The notes under the pieces are model-generated. The model was not told where the DNA came from and did no database searches. It was given only the letters and a program-made list of their open reading frames with translations. DNA of 64,000 bases from Caulobacter sp. CCUG 60055 (GTDB lineage Bacteria; Pseudomonadota; Alphaproteobacteria; Caulobacterales; Caulobacteraceae): NCBI RefSeq assembly GCF_022750545.1, contig NZ_PUIC01000003.1, forward strand, positions 434,001 to 498,000. The letters run 5' to 3'. Of this stretch, positions 32,700 through 41,589 are shown one piece after another; position 1 is the stretch's first letter, and each line of letters begins with the position of its first letter. The translations under genes and the position numbers were made by a program.

Positions 32700-34535
32700 T
32701 CAGTCTTCCTTGACCTTCCGCTTGCGGAAGGAGGGGTTCAGCACCTGCTTGCGCAGGCGGATGTTCTTCGGGGTGACCTCGACCAGCTCGTCGTCCTCGA
32801 TATAGGCGATGGCCTGTTCCAGGGTCATGCGGCGCGGCGGGGTCAGGCGGATGGCTTCGTCCTTGCCCGAGGCGCGGACGTTGGTCAGCTGCTTGGCCTT
32901 CATCGGATTGACGTCGAGGTCGTCCGAACGGGCGTTCTCGCCGATGATCATGCCCTGATAGGTCTTCTCGCCGGCGCCGACGAACATCACGCCGCGCTCC
33001 TCCAGGTTCCACAGGGCGTAGGCCGCCGTCTCGCCGTCGGAGTTCGAGATCAGCACGCCCTTGCGCTGCTGGTCGATGGCGCCCTTGTAGGGCTCGTAGT
33101 GGCTGAACACCCGGTTCAGCACGCCCGAGCCGCGGGTGTCGGTCAGGAATTCGCCCTGATAGCCGATCAGCGAGCGCGACGGGGCGACCAGGCTGATGCG
33201 GGTCTTGCCGGCGCCCGAGGGGCCCATGTCCTTGAGCTCGGCCTTGCGGGCCGACAGCTTCTCGATGACCACGCCGGTGAACTCGTCGTCGACGTCGATC
33301 ATCACGTCCTCGATCGGCTCCAGGCGCTGGCCGGTCTCGGCGTCGTTCTGGAACACCACCCGCGGGCGGCTGATCGACACTTCGAAGCCTTCGCGGCGCA
33401 TGCCCTCGATCAGCACGCCCAGCTGCAGTTCGCCGCGGCCGGCGACCTCGTAGGCGTCCTTCTCGGCGGTCTCGGTGACGCGGATGGCGACGTTCGATTC
33501 CGCTTCCTTGAGCAGGCGGTCGCGGATGACCCGGCTCTGCACCTTGTCGCCTTCGCGGCCGGCCAGCGGGCTGTCGTTGACCGAGACCGTCATCGAGATG
33601 GTCGGCGGGTCGATCGGCTGGGCCGGCAGGGCGTCGGTGACGTCGAGGGCGCACAGGGTGTCGGCGACGGTGGCCTTGGACAGGCCGGCGATGGCGACGA
33701 TGTCGCCGGCCTCGGCGCCTTCGTCGATCGGCTGGCGCTTCAGGCCGCGGAAGGCCAGCACCTTGGTGATGCGGCCGCGCTCGATTTCCTTGCCGTTACG
33801 GTCCAGCGCCTTGATGGCCAGGCCCGGCACGGCCTTGCCGGCTTCGATGCGGCCGGTGAGCAGGCGGCCCAGGAACGGGTCGCTTTCGATCAGCACCGAC
33901 AGGATCTTGAACGGCTCTTCCTTGCGCGCCTCGGCCTTGGGGGCGGGCACGTGGTCGACGATCAGGTCGAACAGCGGGGCCAGATTGTCGTTCGGCTGGG
34001 CCAGGTCCAGCGTCGCCCAGCCGTTCTTGCCCGAGGCGTAGATGTGCGGGAAGTCGAGCTGCTCGTCGGTCGCGCCCATGGCGGCGAACAGGTCGAAGGC
34101 GGCGTTCAGCACGCGGTCGGGATCGGCGTGCGGCCGGTCGACCTTGTTCAGGCACAGGATCGGGCGCAGGCCCATCTTCAGCGCCTTGCCGAGCACGAAC
34201 TTGGTCTGCGGCATGACGCCTTCCTCGGCGTCGACCAGCAGCACGCAGCCGTCGACCATGCCCAGGATGCGCTCGACCTCGCCGCCGAAGTCGGCGTGGC
34301 CGGGGGTGTCGATGATGTTGATGCGGGTCTCGCCGGCCTTGCCGTTCCAGAGCACCGAGGTGCACTTGGCCAGGATGGTGATGCCGCGCTCGCGCTCCTG
34401 GTCGTTGGAGTCCATGGCGCGCTCGACCGTCGCCTCGTTGGCGCGGAAGACGCCCGACTGCGCCAGCAGTTGGTCGACGAGAGTGGTCTTGCCATGGTCG
34501 ACGTGGGCGATGATGGCGATATTGCGCAGGGACAT
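32700..34535 (-). CDS. typA: TypA/BipA ribosome-binding GTPase
   Basis: A 611-residue translational GTPase. The G domain carries [36 protein letters not shown] and LNKVDRP, followed by domain II, EF-G-like domains III and V and the BipA C-terminal domain. BipA binds 70S ribosomes and helps 50S assembly and stress or cold adaptation. Length and motifs are standard, and the N-terminus [16 protein letters not shown] is the usual one. It is a single gene with its own terminator. Confidence 0.96.
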   Translation of the reverse strand: MSLRNIAIIAHVDHGKTTLVDQLLAQSGVFRANEATVERAMDSNDQERERGITILAKCTSVLWNGKAGETRINIIDTPGHADFGGEVERILGMVDGCVLLVDAEEGVMPQTKFVLGKALKMGLRPILCLNKVDRPHADPDRVLNAAFDLFAAMGATDEQLDFPHIYASGKNGWATLDLAQPNDNLAPLFDLIVDHVPAPKAEARKEEPFKILSVLIESDPFLGRLLTGRIEAGKAVPGLAIKALDRNGKEIERGRITKVLAFRGLKRQPIDEGAEAGDIVAIAGLSKATVADTLCALDVTDALPAQPIDPPTISMTVSVNDSPLAGREGDKVQSRVIRDRLLKEAESNVAIRVTETAEKDAYEVAGRGELQLGVLIEGMRREGFEVSISRPRVVFQNDAETGQRLEPIEDVMIDVDDEFTGVVIEKLSARKAELKDMGPSGAGKTRISLVAPSRSLIGYQGEFLTDTRGSGVLNRVFSHYEPYKGAIDQQRKGVLISNSDGETAAYALWNLEERGVMFVGAGEKTYQGMIIGENARSDDLDVNPMKAKQLTNVRASGKDEAIRLTPPRRMTLEQAIAYIEDDELVEVTPKNIRLRKQVLNPSFRKRKVKED

Positions 34536-34845
34536 AGGTTCGCGGGCCGGACGTTTCTGAAAAAGCGGGGAAGGCGCGCGGCTTGTACGCGAACTGGCCC
34601 CTTTGCGCCACCCCGCCGTTGCTGCGCCGCGCCGAGGCCGCCGCCCGGAATTCCCAAGTTGCTGAATTTTCCCGGATTTTCACCGCGCGCTGACGGTTCC
34701 AGGGAAGCTTCGAAGGCCGTTCGGGCGTCGATGATTGTGCAATGCAGCATATGCCCACTGCATCGATCGGGTTTGAAAAACCGTTGCTATGTCAGGGTTT
34801 TTTAAAGGGCTTCCAGAAAATCTGCGTCCGATTTGCAATTGATGC
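34536..34845. other. Intergenic region between typA and the small RNA
   Basis: This stretch of about 310 bases holds the typA promoter on the minus strand but no gene. Small symmetries are present (GGTTT-GAA-AAACC at 34770-34782 and a GCATATGC palindrome at 34746). A GGGTTTTTTAAAG patch near 34793 is unusually AT-rich. I cannot name a promoter with confidence. Confidence 0.4.
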
Positions 34846-34874
34846 TTGCGTCATTGTGCGCCGCACCGTATAGC
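34846..34874 (+). promoter_or_regulatory. Promoter of the suhB-like RNA
   Basis: TTGCGT and TATAGC are separated by 17 bases, about seven bases before the predicted RNA start. The same TTGCG-N17-TATA form precedes the tRNA-Val gene, and a 16-base variant precedes purE. Confidence 0.55.
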
Positions 34875-34879
34875 TAGGT

Positions 34880-34965
34880 TCGTGAGGCGGCTCTGTCGCC
34901 TCTGCCCTTCCTGGGCGTTTCCTCCCTAATGACTTCCGCCGCGCCCTCGGGCGCGGCTTTTTTTT
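34880..34965 (+). ncRNA. suhB/MmgR-like (alpha-r8) small RNA
   Basis: A compact RNA of about 86 bases. It has a 5' hairpin (GAGGCG/CGCCTC, 34884-34902), a single-stranded stretch with TTTCCTCCCT (34918-34927) and a terminator hairpin with eight T residues. From memory, two hairpins around an exposed UUUCCUCCCU are the signature of the alphaproteobacterial suhB/MmgR family. The exposed motif is complementary to Shine-Dalgarno sequences. MmgR limits polyhydroxybutyrate granule proteins in Sinorhizobium; the target here is unknown. The 5' end is set by the promoter and may be off by a few bases. Confidence 0.72.
34938..34965 (+). terminator. Intrinsic terminator of the small RNA
   Basis: GCCGCGCC and GGCGCGGC pair over a CTCG tetraloop and are followed by eight T residues. 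It is the strongest terminator in the window and has no coding gene upstream on its strand. Confidence 0.9.
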
Positions 34966-35059
34966 GGCCCGCGGCGGTCTGGCCGGTCGGCTGTCTGCAA
35001 TGGCGCGCGGCTGGATATGCTCAACCTCCCAGGCCGGCGGTCCATGGCTGGGCTGGGGC

Positions 35060-35986
35060 TCAGGACAGCTTGGCCCAGTCCTGGCGGGCCAGGGCGGCGG
35101 TCAGCCGGGTCAGGTCCTTCTTCAACCGCTCGAAGCCGTGGTTCGGCCGCATGGCCGCCTCGTCGAGATAGAGGCTGCGGTTGATCTCGATCTGCAGGGC
35201 GTGCACGCGTCGGGCCGGCCGGCCGTAGCGTTCGGTGGTGTGGCCGCCGGCGTAGGGCGCGTTGCGCGCCACCAGATAGCCCATCGCCTCCAGCTCGCGC
35301 TCGACCAGGCCGGTGACGTGCGCCGAGCAAGCCGATCCGAACCGGTCGCCCAGCACCATGTCGCAGGTGCGCCGCCGCCGCGTTCCTGAAACGCCGAGGC
35401 TTTCGGTGGCGGCCGCCGCCGACGGCATAGAGTGCCAGTCGATCAGCAGGGCGCAGCCGAAGGCGGCGCGGGCCTCTTCGAGCAGCCGCTCCAGCCGCTC
35501 GTGCCAGGGCCGGTGCACCGTCTCGATCCGCGCCCGCGCCTCGGCGAAGGTCAGCTTGCGGGCGTAGATCTCCTGGCCCTCGGCGACGATGCGGGCGATC
35601 GAGCCGAGGCCGGCCGCCACCCGCGCCGTGCGGCCGCGGGCGAACTCGGGCAGTTCGTCCTCGAACATGGCCGGGTCCAGCTCGTAGGGCTCGCGATTGA
35701 CGTCGACATAGGCGCGGGCGTAGCGGGCGCACATGATCGTCGCCCCGTGCCCCAGGGCCCCGTCGATCAGCAGATCGACGAAGGCGTCCTCCGAGCGGCG
35801 GATGGCGTCGGCGTCGAGGGCCGAGGCGTCCATCATCTGCGGCGGGTAGAAGCGGCCCGAATGCGGCGAGGCGAACACCATCGGCCCGGCCGGTCCCTGG
35901 CGGCCGTCGTCCCCGGCGGGGCGATGGATCTCGAACGGCGCGTCTTCCGGGGCGACCGGCGCGGCGAGGGGCTCCCAGGCGTTCAT
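35060..35986 (-). CDS. N-formylglutamate amidohydrolase family protein
   Basis: A 308-residue zinc hydrolase of the HutG/FGase family. Key parts are FASPHSGRFYPP, the RSEDAFVDLL segment, YARAYVDVNREPYELDP and CALLIDWHSMPS, with GGHTTERYG and LQIEINRSLYLDE near the end. The enzyme class removes formate from N-formylglutamate in histidine breakdown, but no other hut gene is here. The start at 35986 is chosen; reading further upstream gives atypical sequence. Confidence 0.9.
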   Translation of the reverse strand: MNAWEPLAAPVAPEDAPFEIHRPAGDDGRQGPAGPMVFASPHSGRFYPPQMMDASALDADAIRRSEDAFVDLLIDGALGHGATIMCARYARAYVDVNREPYELDPAMFEDELPEFARGRTARVAAGLGSIARIVAEGQEIYARKLTFAEARARIETVHRPWHERLERLLEEARAAFGCALLIDWHSMPSAAAATESLGVSGTRRRRTCDMVLGDRFGSACSAHVTGLVERELEAMGYLVARNAPYAGGHTTERYGRPARRVHALQIEINRSLYLDEAAMRPNHGFERLKKDLTRLTAALARQDWAKLS

Positions 35987-36115
35987 GGCGCCAGTTTCGC
36001 GGCTGCGGCGCGCATCCGTCCAGAGGTTTATCGGCGGTTTACGTCTGTCGCTGTAGGGTGCCCGGACGACGGCGCTCTCGGGGGCGCGCCCGCCAGCAGT
36101 TTTCAAGAGCGCTTA

Positions 36116-36472
36116 ATGACCCGCATCCTCCTGGCCGAAGACGACGAATCCCTGCGCGGCTTCCTGGCGCGCGCCCTGGAGCGGGCGGGCTACGAGGTCC
36201 GTTCCTGCCCCGACGGCGAGGAGGCGGTCTCCGCCCTCGACGAGCCGTGGGACCTGCTGCTCACCGACATCGTCATGCCGGGGATCGACGGCATCGAGGT
36301 CGCCCGCCAGGCCGCCGCCCGCCAGCCGGCCCTGCGCATCATGTTCATCACCGGCTTCGCCGCCGTGGCCCTGTCGGCCAAGGAGCAGGCGCCCGCCGGG
36401 GCCAAGGTGCTGTCCAAGCCCGTCCACCTGCGCGACCTGGTCGCCGAGGTGGAGCGCATGATCGCCGCATAA
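36116..36472 (+). CDS. cpdR: CpdR, single-domain response regulator of ClpXP proteolysis
   Basis: A 118-residue receiver with phosphorylation site Asp51 (LLTDIVMPGIDG), Thr in MFITGFAA and Lys in LSKPVHLRDLV. The sequence, the length and the C-terminal Ala-Ala match CpdR of Caulobacter. There the unphosphorylated form primes the ClpXP protease at the cell pole for substrates such as PdeA and helps CtrA degradation. The Ala-Ala end is its own degradation tag. It is controlled by the CckA-ChpT phosphorelay, which DivL (also in this window) governs. Confidence 0.92.
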   Translation: MTRILLAEDDESLRGFLARALERAGYEVRSCPDGEEAVSALDEPWDLLLTDIVMPGIDGIEVARQAAARQPALRIMFITGFAAVALSAKEQAPAGAKVLSKPVHLRDLVAEVERMIAA

Positions 36473-36479
36473 ACGCGAC

Positions 36480-36508
36480 TTGCGCTGGCGGAAGCTCCCG
36501 GCTATATC
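36480..36508 (+). promoter_or_regulatory. Promoter of tRNA-Val
   Basis: TTGCGC and TATATC are 17 bases apart and lie about 45 bases before the mature tRNA 5' end. The form is the same as in front of the suhB-like RNA. Confidence 0.55.
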
Positions 36509-36553
36509 CGCCGCCTTCCCGCTCTTTCGAGCCTTGCTCTATCGAGCCCGGTC

Positions 36554-36628
<75 letters not shown>

Positions 36629-36735
36629 TCTCCCTCCCATAGCGACATCGCGCCGCCGCTGCCGTTGGCTCGGGACCTGCGTCCGTCCTCGCTCCGCGCG
36701 TACGGACATCGTCGTGGCGGCCCCGGAGGCTCCTC

Positions 36736-37275
36736 ATGCCCCGCCACATCCTCACCGGCGCCCCGGGCGCCGGCAAGTCGACGCTGCTGCGACAGCTGGA
36801 GATCGACGGCTTCGCGGTGATCGAGGAGGCCGCCACCGACATCGTCGCCCTGGCCCTGGCCCGCGGCGAGGCGCGGCCGGAGGCCTCGCCCGGCTTCATC
36901 GACGCCATCGTCGCCCTGCAGGCCGCGCGCCAGCGCCGCGCCGAGACCTGGCCCGACGAGGTCCAGGTGTTCGACCGTTCGCCCGTCTGCACCCTGGCGC
37001 TCTGCCGTTTCCTGGGCCGCCCGCCGACGGCGGCGCTGCTCGCCGAACTGGAGCGCGTCCGGGCCGGACGGATCTACAGCCGGCGCGTGCTGTTCGTGCG
37101 CAACATCGGCTTTTGCGCGCCGACGCCGGTGCGGCGGATCACCTTCGAGGACGCCCTGCGCTTCGAGGCCGTGCACGAGGAGACCTATCGCGACCTCGGC
37201 TACGAGCTGGCGATGATCGCGCCGGGGCCGCTCGCCGAGCGGGCGACGGCGGCGCGCGCGGCGATGGCGGGGTGA
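36736..37275 (+). CDS. AAA-type P-loop ATPase/kinase-like protein
   Basis: A 179-residue protein with a Walker A motif at the N-terminus (HILTGAPGAGKSTLL), VFDRSPVCTLALCRFLGRPP in the middle and a Lys/Arg-rich lid segment. The family is small and uncharacterised, and resembles nucleotide or small-molecule kinases. It lies alone between tRNA-Val and a LuxR gene. No partner suggests the substrate. Confidence 0.82.
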   Translation: MPRHILTGAPGAGKSTLLRQLEIDGFAVIEEAATDIVALALARGEARPEASPGFIDAIVALQAARQRRAETWPDEVQVFDRSPVCTLALCRFLGRPPTAALLAELERVRAGRIYSRRVLFVRNIGFCAPTPVRRITFEDALRFEAVHEETYRDLGYELAMIAPGPLAERATAARAAMAG

Positions 37276-37378
37276 GCCGGAGCGGCGTTCGCGCGCCGGG
37301 CCGGCCATCGGGCTGGCCACGGGGCGCCGTGCGGGGTTAGCCTTCGCGTTCGTTCCTAGCTGCGGGGCCAATCCAGCG

Positions 37379-38479
37379 ATGTCACCGACCGTCGATGACC
37401 GGCTGATCGCCGACATCTACGACTGCGCCCTCGACCCCGCCGCCTGGGGCCGGGTGCTGAAGACCGTGGCCGAAAGCACCAATTCGGTGTCGGCGGGGAT
37501 TTCGTTCCGGCGGTGCGGCTACATGCAGGTGGGGGCCGCCTACAATGTCGATCCCTATTACAACGACCTCTATCGCGAGCATTACGCGAAGATCTGCCCG
37601 CTGACGCCGCTGACCCGGCGGCCGGCCCCCGGCGGCGTCCGCCACGGCTGGAGCGTCACCCAGTCGGAAGGCTACCGGGCGTCGGAATATTTCAACGAAT
37701 GGGCCCGGCCGCAGGACTGGATCGACATCGTCGGCGTCGATCTGGTCTGGGACGCGGTCAATGTCGGCGGCCTGGCGCTGTGGCGGTCCGATTCGGCCGT
37801 GGAGCTGGATCTGGCCGGCCTGCGCCTGCTGCGGCGGGCCGCGCCGCACTTCAAGCGCGTCTACGCCATCCAGGGGCTGCTGGGCGAGGCGCGGAGCGCC
37901 CGCGACGCCTTGGACCAGGCCATGCAGGCCGCCGGGTTCGCCACGCTTCTGCTGACGGCCGACGGCGGCGTGCTGTTCGCCAACGCCCGCGCCGAAGCCC
38001 TGCTGCGCGGCCAGAAGAGCCTGCGCGTGGGCCAGGGGCGGCTGTCGACGCCGACGCCGGCCCTCAACGACCGCCTGCGCGCCGCCGTCCAGGCGGCGGC
38101 CGAGACCGGCGGCGGCGCGACGCTGGCCCTGCCGCGCGAGGGTGGCCTGCCGGCCCTGGTCGCCCATATCCTGCCGCTCAAGGCCGAGGACCAGGGCCTG
38201 GGCGGGCCGCTGGCCGCGGCGGCGATGTTCATCCTCGACCCGTCGTCGGATTTCAGCCGCCGCGCCGCCGCCTTCGGCAAGTGCTTCGACCTGACCGCCG
38301 CCGAGATCCGCCTGCTGGTCGAGATCATCCGCGGCGAGGGCCTGCTGGCGGCGGCCGGCCGGCTGGACATCGCCGAGGCGACGGCGCGCACCCATCTCAA
38401 CCACATCTTCTTCAAGACCGAGACCACCCGACAGGCCGATCTGGTGCGGCAGTTCTTCCAGATGACCCTGCCGATCTAG
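37379..38479 (+). CDS. LuxR-family transcriptional regulator
   Basis: A 366-residue protein. The C-terminal 65 residues form a LuxR/NarL helix-turn-helix (FDLTAAEIRLLVEIIRGEGLLAAAGRLDIAEATARTHLNHIFFKTETTRQADLVRQF). The N-terminal 290 residues are unassigned, with a PAS-like region around 180-280. The same layout is common in alphaproteobacterial orphan regulators whose ligands are unknown. It is directed towards the adhesin gene 108 bases downstream, but a link is speculative. Confidence 0.88.
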   Translation: MSPTVDDRLIADIYDCALDPAAWGRVLKTVAESTNSVSAGISFRRCGYMQVGAAYNVDPYYNDLYREHYAKICPLTPLTRRPAPGGVRHGWSVTQSEGYRASEYFNEWARPQDWIDIVGVDLVWDAVNVGGLALWRSDSAVELDLAGLRLLRRAAPHFKRVYAIQGLLGEARSARDALDQAMQAAGFATLLLTADGGVLFANARAEALLRGQKSLRVGQGRLSTPTPALNDRLRAAVQAAAETGGGATLALPREGGLPALVAHILPLKAEDQGLGGPLAAAAMFILDPSSDFSRRAAAFGKCFDLTAAEIRLLVEIIRGEGLLAAAGRLDIAEATARTHLNHIFFKTETTRQADLVRQFFQMTLPI

Positions 38480-38587
38480 GTCTCCACCCGGCCCGCGCCG
38501 AAGGCCGTCTCAAAGGTTCCTTTGACGTGGTCCGCGCCCCGAACCGCTAGCCCTGCATGAGAGGAACATGAAACGGGGCTGTAGCTT

Positions 38588-40489
38588 ATGGGAAACATTG
38601 GCATCGGAGCGATGGTCGGGCGGGGCGCCCGGCGTCTGCTGGCGGGAGCGGCCTGCGCGGCGCTGGGTCTGGCCGCGAACCCCGCGGCCGCGCAATACGC
38701 GCCGGCGGGCAGCGGCGGGGTCGCGACGGGATTGGGGTCGGTCGCGATGGGCTCGGGCGGCAACCCGGCGTCGGCCAGTGGAATGGAAACCACGGCTGTG
38801 GGCGATAACGCCCAGGCGACCGGCACAGGAGGGTCCGCGTATGGGGCGAGCGCGGCGGCCGGCGTGCAGGGCAGCGCGTTCGGCTTCCATGCTTCGGCCC
38901 AGGGTTTCGACGGCACCGCCGTGGGCATCGATTCGAACGCCTCGGGCGCCGTCGCCATCGCGGTAGGCCACGCCGCCGCCGCATCCGGCGTCAGCTCGGT
39001 GGCGGTCGGCAATATGAACCAGGCGAGCGGCGATCAGAGCGTCGCCGTGGGAACCGTCTCGAAAGCGTCGGGGCTCTCGTCCATCTCGGTCGGCGACCAC
39101 AGCGCCGCGAGCGGGGACTCGAGCACGGCGACCGGCTTCACGGCGACCGCCTCCGGTTTGCAGAGCAGCGCCTATGGCGCGAACGCCGTCGCCTCCGATC
39201 AGAACAGCACCGCTGTCGGGTCCAGCGCCAACGCCGCCGGCAGCGGCGCGACCGCCATCGGGACCGCCGCGAGCGCCTCCGGCGGCAGTTCCTTCGCTGG
39301 CGGGGCCTATAGCGCGGCCAGCGACAGCGCCGTGGCGGTCGGCGACCACGCCAAGGCCCTGGGCCAGCAGGCCGTCGCGCTGGGCGGCGACACCTCCGCC
39401 TCCGGGGTCCAGGCCATCGCGGCCGGCGCCGGGGCCAGCGCGGCCGGGAACGCTTCGATCTCCATCGGCGCGCTGGCCGCCTCGCAGGGCGACAACGCCG
39501 TGACCATCGGCACGCAGGCCGTGACGTCGGGCAAGGGCGCGATCGCTCTTGGCCAGGCCGCCAAGGCGACGGGCGCCGACAACCTCGCCATCGGCGACCA
39601 GGCCAGCTCGGCGGGGCTGAACGCCATGGCGCTCGGCGCCAAGGCCAGCGCGACTGGCCAGCAGACCACCGCCTTGGGCTCAGGCAGCATCGCCGGCGCC
39701 AACTACGCCACGGTGACCGGCAACAACAGTATGGCCATGGGCGTGGGCAGCACCGTCCTCGGGGCGGTGTCCCTCGCGCAGGGAGATCTGAGCGTGGCGC
39801 TGGGCGGCTTCAGCCGGGCTGGGGGCAAGGGCGCCGTCAGCGTCGGCGCGGGGGCCCTGGCCGTCGGGCCGAACGACACCGCGATCGGCTTCATGTCGAC
39901 GGTGGCGGCCGACGGCTCGACCGCTCTCGGCGCCAACAGCCTGGTCGACGCGACGGCGACCAACAGCGTCGCGGTCGGCGAATCGGCGCACGCGGCGGCG
40001 GCCAACACCACGGTTCTCGGCCAGAACGCCCAGGCCACGGCGGCCAACAGCGTGGCCCTGGGCCAGGGGTCGGTGGCCAATCAGGCCAACACCGTCTCGG
40101 TCGGAGCGGCGGGAGCCGAGCGCAGGATCGTCAACGTGGCGGCGGGGACGGCGCCCACGGACGCGGTCAATGTCAGCCAGCTCAACCAGTCCCAGCTGGC
40201 CCAGATGGCTTATACCGACAACCGCACCAACGAAGTGATCGAGCAGGCCAGGGCCGGCACCGCCCTGGCCCTGGCGGCCAGCGGCATCCGCTTCGACGAC
40301 CGTCCGGGCAAGACCTCGCTCGGCGGGGCGCTGGCCCTCTATCACGGCCAGACCGGGCTGGCGCTGGGCCTCGCCCACACCTCGACCGACGGCAAGTGGC
40401 GCTACAACGTCTCGGCCACCTACGCGCCCAGCTACGGCAAGTCCGACGCCGGCTTCGTCGGCGGGGCCACCTACACCTTCGGCGATTGA
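38588..40489 (+). CDS. YadA-like trimeric autotransporter adhesin
   Basis: A 633-residue surface adhesin. An extended signal peptide (cleavage after AAAQ or nearby, about residue 36) precedes a head of roughly 30 short repeats of the xAxGxxAxASGxxSxAVG type that build a left-handed beta-roll. A neck (VNVAAGTAPTDAVNVSQLNQ) leads almost directly to the 75-residue YadA anchor, which ends in Phe-Gly-Asp. The coiled-coil stalk is missing, so the head would sit close to the outer membrane. The in-frame stop at 38582 fixes this ATG. A better ribosome-binding site (GAGAGGA) serves an out-of-frame ATG at 38568. Confidence 0.9.
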   Translation: MGNIGIGAMVGRGARRLLAGAACAALGLAANPAAAQYAPAGSGGVATGLGSVAMGSGGNPASASGMETTAVGDNAQATGTGGSAYGASAAAGVQGSAFGFHASAQGFDGTAVGIDSNASGAVAIAVGHAAAASGVSSVAVGNMNQASGDQSVAVGTVSKASGLSSISVGDHSAASGDSSTATGFTATASGLQSSAYGANAVASDQNSTAVGSSANAAGSGATAIGTAASASGGSSFAGGAYSAASDSAVAVGDHAKALGQQAVALGGDTSASGVQAIAAGAGASAAGNASISIGALAASQGDNAVTIGTQAVTSGKGAIALGQAAKATGADNLAIGDQASSAGLNAMALGAKASATGQQTTALGSGSIAGANYATVTGNNSMAMGVGSTVLGAVSLAQGDLSVALGGFSRAGGKGAVSVGAGALAVGPNDTAIGFMSTVAADGSTALGANSLVDATATNSVAVGESAHAAAANTTVLGQNAQATAANSVALGQGSVANQANTVSVGAAGAERRIVNVAAGTAPTDAVNVSQLNQSQLAQMAYTDNRTNEVIEQARAGTALALAASGIRFDDRPGKTSLGGALALYHGQTGLALGLAHTSTDGKWRYNVSATYAPSYGKSDAGFVGGATYTFGD

Positions 40490-40556
40490 TCCGCTGCGGC
40501 GCGGGCGGGCGACGAGGCCGTCCGCGCCGGTTTCTCACTGAGGCAGGGAGTTTTCC

Positions 40557-41024
40557 ATGACCATCCGCTGGCTACCGACCGTCGTCTTCGTCGCCTTCGC
40601 CGGGGCCGCCGCCGCCCAGTCCGCGAGCGCGCCGTCGCCCCTTCCCGACCTCGCCGCCCGGATGCAGAGCGGCCTTTGGGCCCAGACCATCCGGCCCAAG
40701 GCCAACGGCGTGGCGCGGCCCGAGCGGCGCAGCGAACGCTGTCTTGGCCCCGCCGATTTCGGCCGCGCGGGCAAGCTGTTCAGCAACGACCGGCCCGACA
40801 ATCCCGAGTGCCGGCCGGACCCCTGGGTCCGCAGCGGCTCGACGGCCCGGCAAAGGACGGTGTGCAACGGCCATGGCGTCAGCGGGGTGGCCGAGGTCAG
40901 CTTCACCCTCAGTCCGCCGAACCGCTATTCGGGTACGTTCAAGACCACCTCGACCATCGGCGGCCGCACGATCGAGAACGCGGCCGACATCGACGCCGTC
41001 CGCGTCGGCGACTGCCGCAAATAA
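40557..41024 (+). CDS. DUF3617-like exported protein
   Basis: A 155-residue protein with a signal peptide (about residues 1-20, ending AAAQ). The mature part (PDLAARMQSGLWAQTIRPKANG, then CLGPADF, a Cys in CNGHGVSG and the FTLSPPNRYSGTFKTTSTIGG strand pair) matches the DUF3617 family of periplasmic proteins of unknown function. Four Cys residues could form two disulfides. AGGCAGGGAG lies before the ATG. It follows the adhesin by 67 bases. Confidence 0.82.
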   Translation: MTIRWLPTVVFVAFAGAAAAQSASAPSPLPDLAARMQSGLWAQTIRPKANGVARPERRSERCLGPADFGRAGKLFSNDRPDNPECRPDPWVRSGSTARQRTVCNGHGVSGVAEVSFTLSPPNRYSGTFKTTSTIGGRTIENAADIDAVRVGDCRK

Positions 41025-41039
41025 CCGCGCCGGCGGGCG

Positions 41040-41420
41040 TCAGCGGCGCCCGGCGATCAGCAGCGCCGGGCGGTTCAACACGTCGTCCTGCAGCACCCAG
41101 CCGTCGTCGAACCGATGGACGGAATAGCCGCTCGGCGTCGCCCCTGGGGTCGGCGGCTCGTCGCCGTGCAGCAGGCGCCAGCGGCGCGAGCGGAACCGCC
41201 AGTCGGCGTTGCGCGCGTCCTCGCCGTCGAAACCCAGGTCGCGCACGTCGATCACCGGCTCGCAGGCCGCCTTGGCCGACCAGAAGGTCTCCCATTCGTC
41301 GAGCTGAGGCGCGAGGTCGGCGAAGGACGGCGCCAGGGTGTCGGCCAGCCGGGTCCAGCCGCCGCCTTCGCCGTCCCAGCAGGCCATCACCCCGTCGATC
41401 CAGATCCGCACTTCGCTCAT
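41040..41420 (-). CDS. Conserved hypothetical protein
   Basis: A 126-residue cytoplasmic protein without a known domain. It is rich in Trp and Asp (IWIDGVMACWDGEGGGWTRLAD, LDEWETFWSAKAACEPVID) and ends with a strand-rich part (YSVHRFDDGWVLQDDVLNRPALLI). The reading continues upstream, but the ATG at 41420 gives the compact unit. It is convergent with the DUF3617 gene. Confidence 0.65.
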   Translation of the reverse strand: MSEVRIWIDGVMACWDGEGGGWTRLADTLAPSFADLAPQLDEWETFWSAKAACEPVIDVRDLGFDGEDARNADWRFRSRRWRLLHGDEPPTPGATPSGYSVHRFDDGWVLQDDVLNRPALLIAGRR

Positions 41421-41589
41421 GCCGGCCCCTAGCCGCAACAGGATCGCCGTCCGTTCCGGCGCAGGAGAAGGATGGTCGCCCGGCCCGCCGGTCTCCAGCC
41501 TCGGGGCGCCCAATATGGGGCAGGCCGCCCGCGCGCCGCCGGCGCGCGCGGCGGCTGGCGGCGCGCGAGCGGCCGGGCGATAACCGGGC

